From positions 1-64,000 of the forward strand of contig NZ_KB899819.1 in NCBI RefSeq assembly GCF_000378425.1: 64,000 bases of DNA, given 5' to 3'. Position 1 is the first letter of the stretch. The number at the start of each line of letters is the position of its first letter. Source of the stretch: Cohnella laeviribosi DSM 21336 (GTDB lineage: Bacteria > Bacillota > Bacilli > Paenibacillales > Paenibacillaceae). Positions 62,616 to 64,000 of the stretch are shown piece by piece. The notes under the pieces are model-generated. The model did no database searches. It was not told the origin of the DNA and was given only the letters and a program-made list of their open reading frames with translations. The translations under genes and the position numbers were made by a program.

Positions 62616-63557
62616 TTAACGGCGGCGGGACAGCTGATAAGCGCGCACCGCCAGCAAGCATAGCGTGTTGAAAAGAATACAAATGATAAACGTATGCAGC
62701 AAAGCTGTAAAGACGTACACGTCTTCGTTGTTCAACGTTTCGGTAAGCAGCCAGCCGCTCAGGATTTGCAAAACGACAAGTCCAAGGGCCATGGCGGCGC
62801 TTCGGGTCAGTTCCCGGCTACCGGTCACCTTGCGGGTGTAGACGAACAAAACCGCGATTACAATGCCCAGAAGAAACGCGCCCAAACGGTGAGCGAATGC
62901 GGGCCAGGTCACCCCGGTCAGTTCCGGAATGAGCTCCCCGTTGCAAAGCGGCCAGCCGACGCAGCCCCCGGCGGTGCTCGTATGCCGCACGTAGGCCCCG
63001 AGGTAGACGACGATATAGCAGTAAGCCATAACGGCCAGGACCCATTTGAACAGGGAAGCGGGCACGCTCCGGCTTGATGCGCGCTCGGCGGCGGCATCCG
63101 CCTGCGGATTCGCCAGCGCTTTCTCATGCCGTCTTGCCCATACATACAGCAGCCACGTAAGCGAGAACGCAATCATCGAGATGCCGAAGTGAATCGCCAT
63201 GACGGCGTCGGACGTCGGCCAAATCACGGCCATCATGCCCAAAATCGCCTGAATGACGGTAAACAGCAGCGCGCCGGACGCGTATCCTATCGCCTCGCGG
63301 CTGCGCGGCTTAACGAAAAACGAGGCGGCAAACGCCGCGAGAACGAGCAGCCCTTCAATTCCGGTAACGAACCGGTGCGAGTATTCGACCATCGATTCCA
63401 GCGTATACGCCGGAATAAATTTGCCGTTGCACAGCGGCCAATCCGTTCCGCAGCCTTCGCCGGACCCGGTATTCGTGACGATAGCCCCGGCAAGCAGCAC
63501 CAGCAGCATGCCGATGCAGGACGCCAGCGACAAAATTCGAAATCTTCTAGCGGTCAT
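62616..63557 (-). CDS. ctaA: Heme A synthase (CtaA/Cox15 family)
   Basis: A 313-residue integral membrane enzyme with eight helices in two four-helix halves. It oxidises the C8 methyl of heme O to give heme A for cytochrome oxidase. The heme-ligand histidines are in EYSHRFVTG, MAIHFGISM, FAHRLGAF and ALLHTFII; the paired loop cysteines are in GCGTDWPLCNG and GCVGWPLCNG, as in Bacillus-type CtaA. ATG at 63557 has GGGG six bases upstream; a second ATG lies two codons earlier. It probably heads an operon with the UbiD-type gene. Confidence 0.94.
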   Translation of the reverse strand: MTARRFRILSLASCIGMLLVLLAGAIVTNTGSGEGCGTDWPLCNGKFIPAYTLESMVEYSHRFVTGIEGLLVLAAFAASFFVKPRSREAIGYASGALLFTVIQAILGMMAVIWPTSDAVMAIHFGISMIAFSLTWLLYVWARRHEKALANPQADAAAERASSRSVPASLFKWVLAVMAYCYIVVYLGAYVRHTSTAGGCVGWPLCNGELIPELTGVTWPAFAHRLGAFLLGIVIAVLFVYTRKVTGSRELTRSAAMALGLVVLQILSGWLLTETLNNEDVYVFTALLHTFIICILFNTLCLLAVRAYQLSRRR

Positions 63558-63730
63558 ACCCATCCCCGGTTTCTTTGTGAAAGTCGGCTCAAGTCAGCCA
63601 TCCTCATTATACCGGACCGACTTTTACAATACCATGTTCAAACTGTGACGGATTGCTCACGGGAAAATTCGTACCCGTTTCGACACATTTGGCCGGTTGC
63701 AGGCGTATGCCGCTGCCCTGTTGACGCGAA

Positions 63731-63822
63731 GAAGCCTTCACTCGCCGCCGCAGCGGCGAGTGAAGGCTTCCGGATTCATGCCGCCGGTCCTTCGGCGGCC
63801 TCCTCCGTTCAGACGGAGGAGG
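63731..63822 (-). terminator. Three stacked hairpins at the end of the thioredoxin-like gene
   Basis: A perfect 18-bp stem with a 4-base loop (63731-63770), a 7-bp stem (63780-63799) and a 9-bp stem (63799-63822) follow one another. The last one spans the stop codon of the minus-strand gene. The first is the likely terminator although its U-tract is poor. Confidence 0.6.
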
Positions 63823-64000
63823 GCAGATGATCGGACACCGCAATCGCGCGATCGAGAAATTGCTCGATCTCCTCGCGCGTCTTGCGGAGCTTGCTGACGA
63901 AGCGGATCAGCTCCTTGCCTTCGCGGAACGCGATAAAGCTCGGAATGCCTAGAATGTTAAGCTCCTGGCAAAGATCGGCCAAATCGTCGCGGTCGATTTC
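63809..64000 (-). CDS. Thioredoxin-family protein, C-terminal part
   Basis: The last 63 residues of a gene that begins beyond the window. [20 protein letters not shown] contains the cis-proline of the thioredoxin fold, followed by [20 protein letters not shown] and a helical end. The CxxC active site would lie upstream and cannot be checked, so it may be a thioredoxin or a thioredoxin-like protein. The stop codon lies inside a hairpin. Confidence 0.8.
   Translation of the reverse strand, partial: EIDRDDLADLCQELNILGIPSFIAFREGKELIRFVSKLRKTREEIEQFLDRAIAVSDHLPSSV

Overview
The window reads as chromosomal DNA of a GC-rich, endospore-forming member of the Paenibacillaceae (Paenibacillus/Cohnella-like). 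The pointers are strong AAGGAGG-type ribosome binding sites with frequent TTG and GTG starts, an Sda checkpoint protein, a YheC/YheD-type coat-associated protein, DnaB/DnaI primosome proteins of the Bacillus type, an LplB/LplC sugar importer that lacks its own ATPase, and a futalosine-pathway menaquinone gene. Gene order around yuiB, ndh, fnr, erpA, yutJ, yuzB and yutI recalls the Bacillus yui/yum/yut region. No rRNA, tRNA, CRISPR array or prophage was seen.

Layout. 1-300: 3' end of an IS110-family element. 0.3-8.8 kb: SDR, CheX, LysR plus histidinol phosphatase, EamA exporter, HxlR regulator, VanY-type carboxypeptidase, and a sigma factor with a DUF4179 partner. 8.9-17.3 kb: central metabolism (odhAB, thymidine kinase, sdhCAB) with a divergent LysR gene. 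18.4-23.9 kb: a c-di-AMP locus, in which a ydaO-type riboswitch precedes a LysM/3D wall enzyme, and a second, convergent ydaO-type riboswitch with terminator precedes two ktrB paralogues, ktrA and a polysaccharide deacetylase. 24.1-27.5 kb: CPBP-family membrane protein, a decayed repeat-rich intergenic region holding a fragment of uvrC, and an EamA exporter. 27.6-38.9 kb: a carbohydrate island (AraC-type sensor-regulator, two lipoprotein binding proteins, two permeases, a large GH2 enzyme). 39.3-45 kb: uvrC, YqzM, and a sulfate importer with YezD. 45.2-47.7 kb: dnaB-dnaI. 47.8-58 kb: redox, heme and Fe-S genes (YuiB, HemQ, Ndh, ferredoxin reductase, ErpA, MqnE, YutJ, YuzB, YutI) with sda under a DnaA-box cluster. 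58.1-64 kb: SDR, HEPN-like protein, a repeat-rich gap, small proteins, a UbiD-type decarboxylase, heme A synthase and the end of a thioredoxin-like gene.

Functionally the window is dominated by aerobic energy metabolism: 2-oxoglutarate dehydrogenase, succinate dehydrogenase, type II NADH dehydrogenase, menaquinone synthesis, coproheme decarboxylase and heme A synthase. It also shows second-messenger control of potassium uptake and wall remodelling, and replication-coupled control of sporulation entry. The most notable items are the paired c-di-AMP riboswitches with different expression platforms, the DnaA boxes at sda, the truncated uvrC copy joined to a 29-bp tandem repeat, a shared decamer in the carbohydrate island, and the palindrome and direct-repeat elements in the 59.9-60.4 kb gap. 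I did not find a clearly undescribed defence or biosynthetic system.
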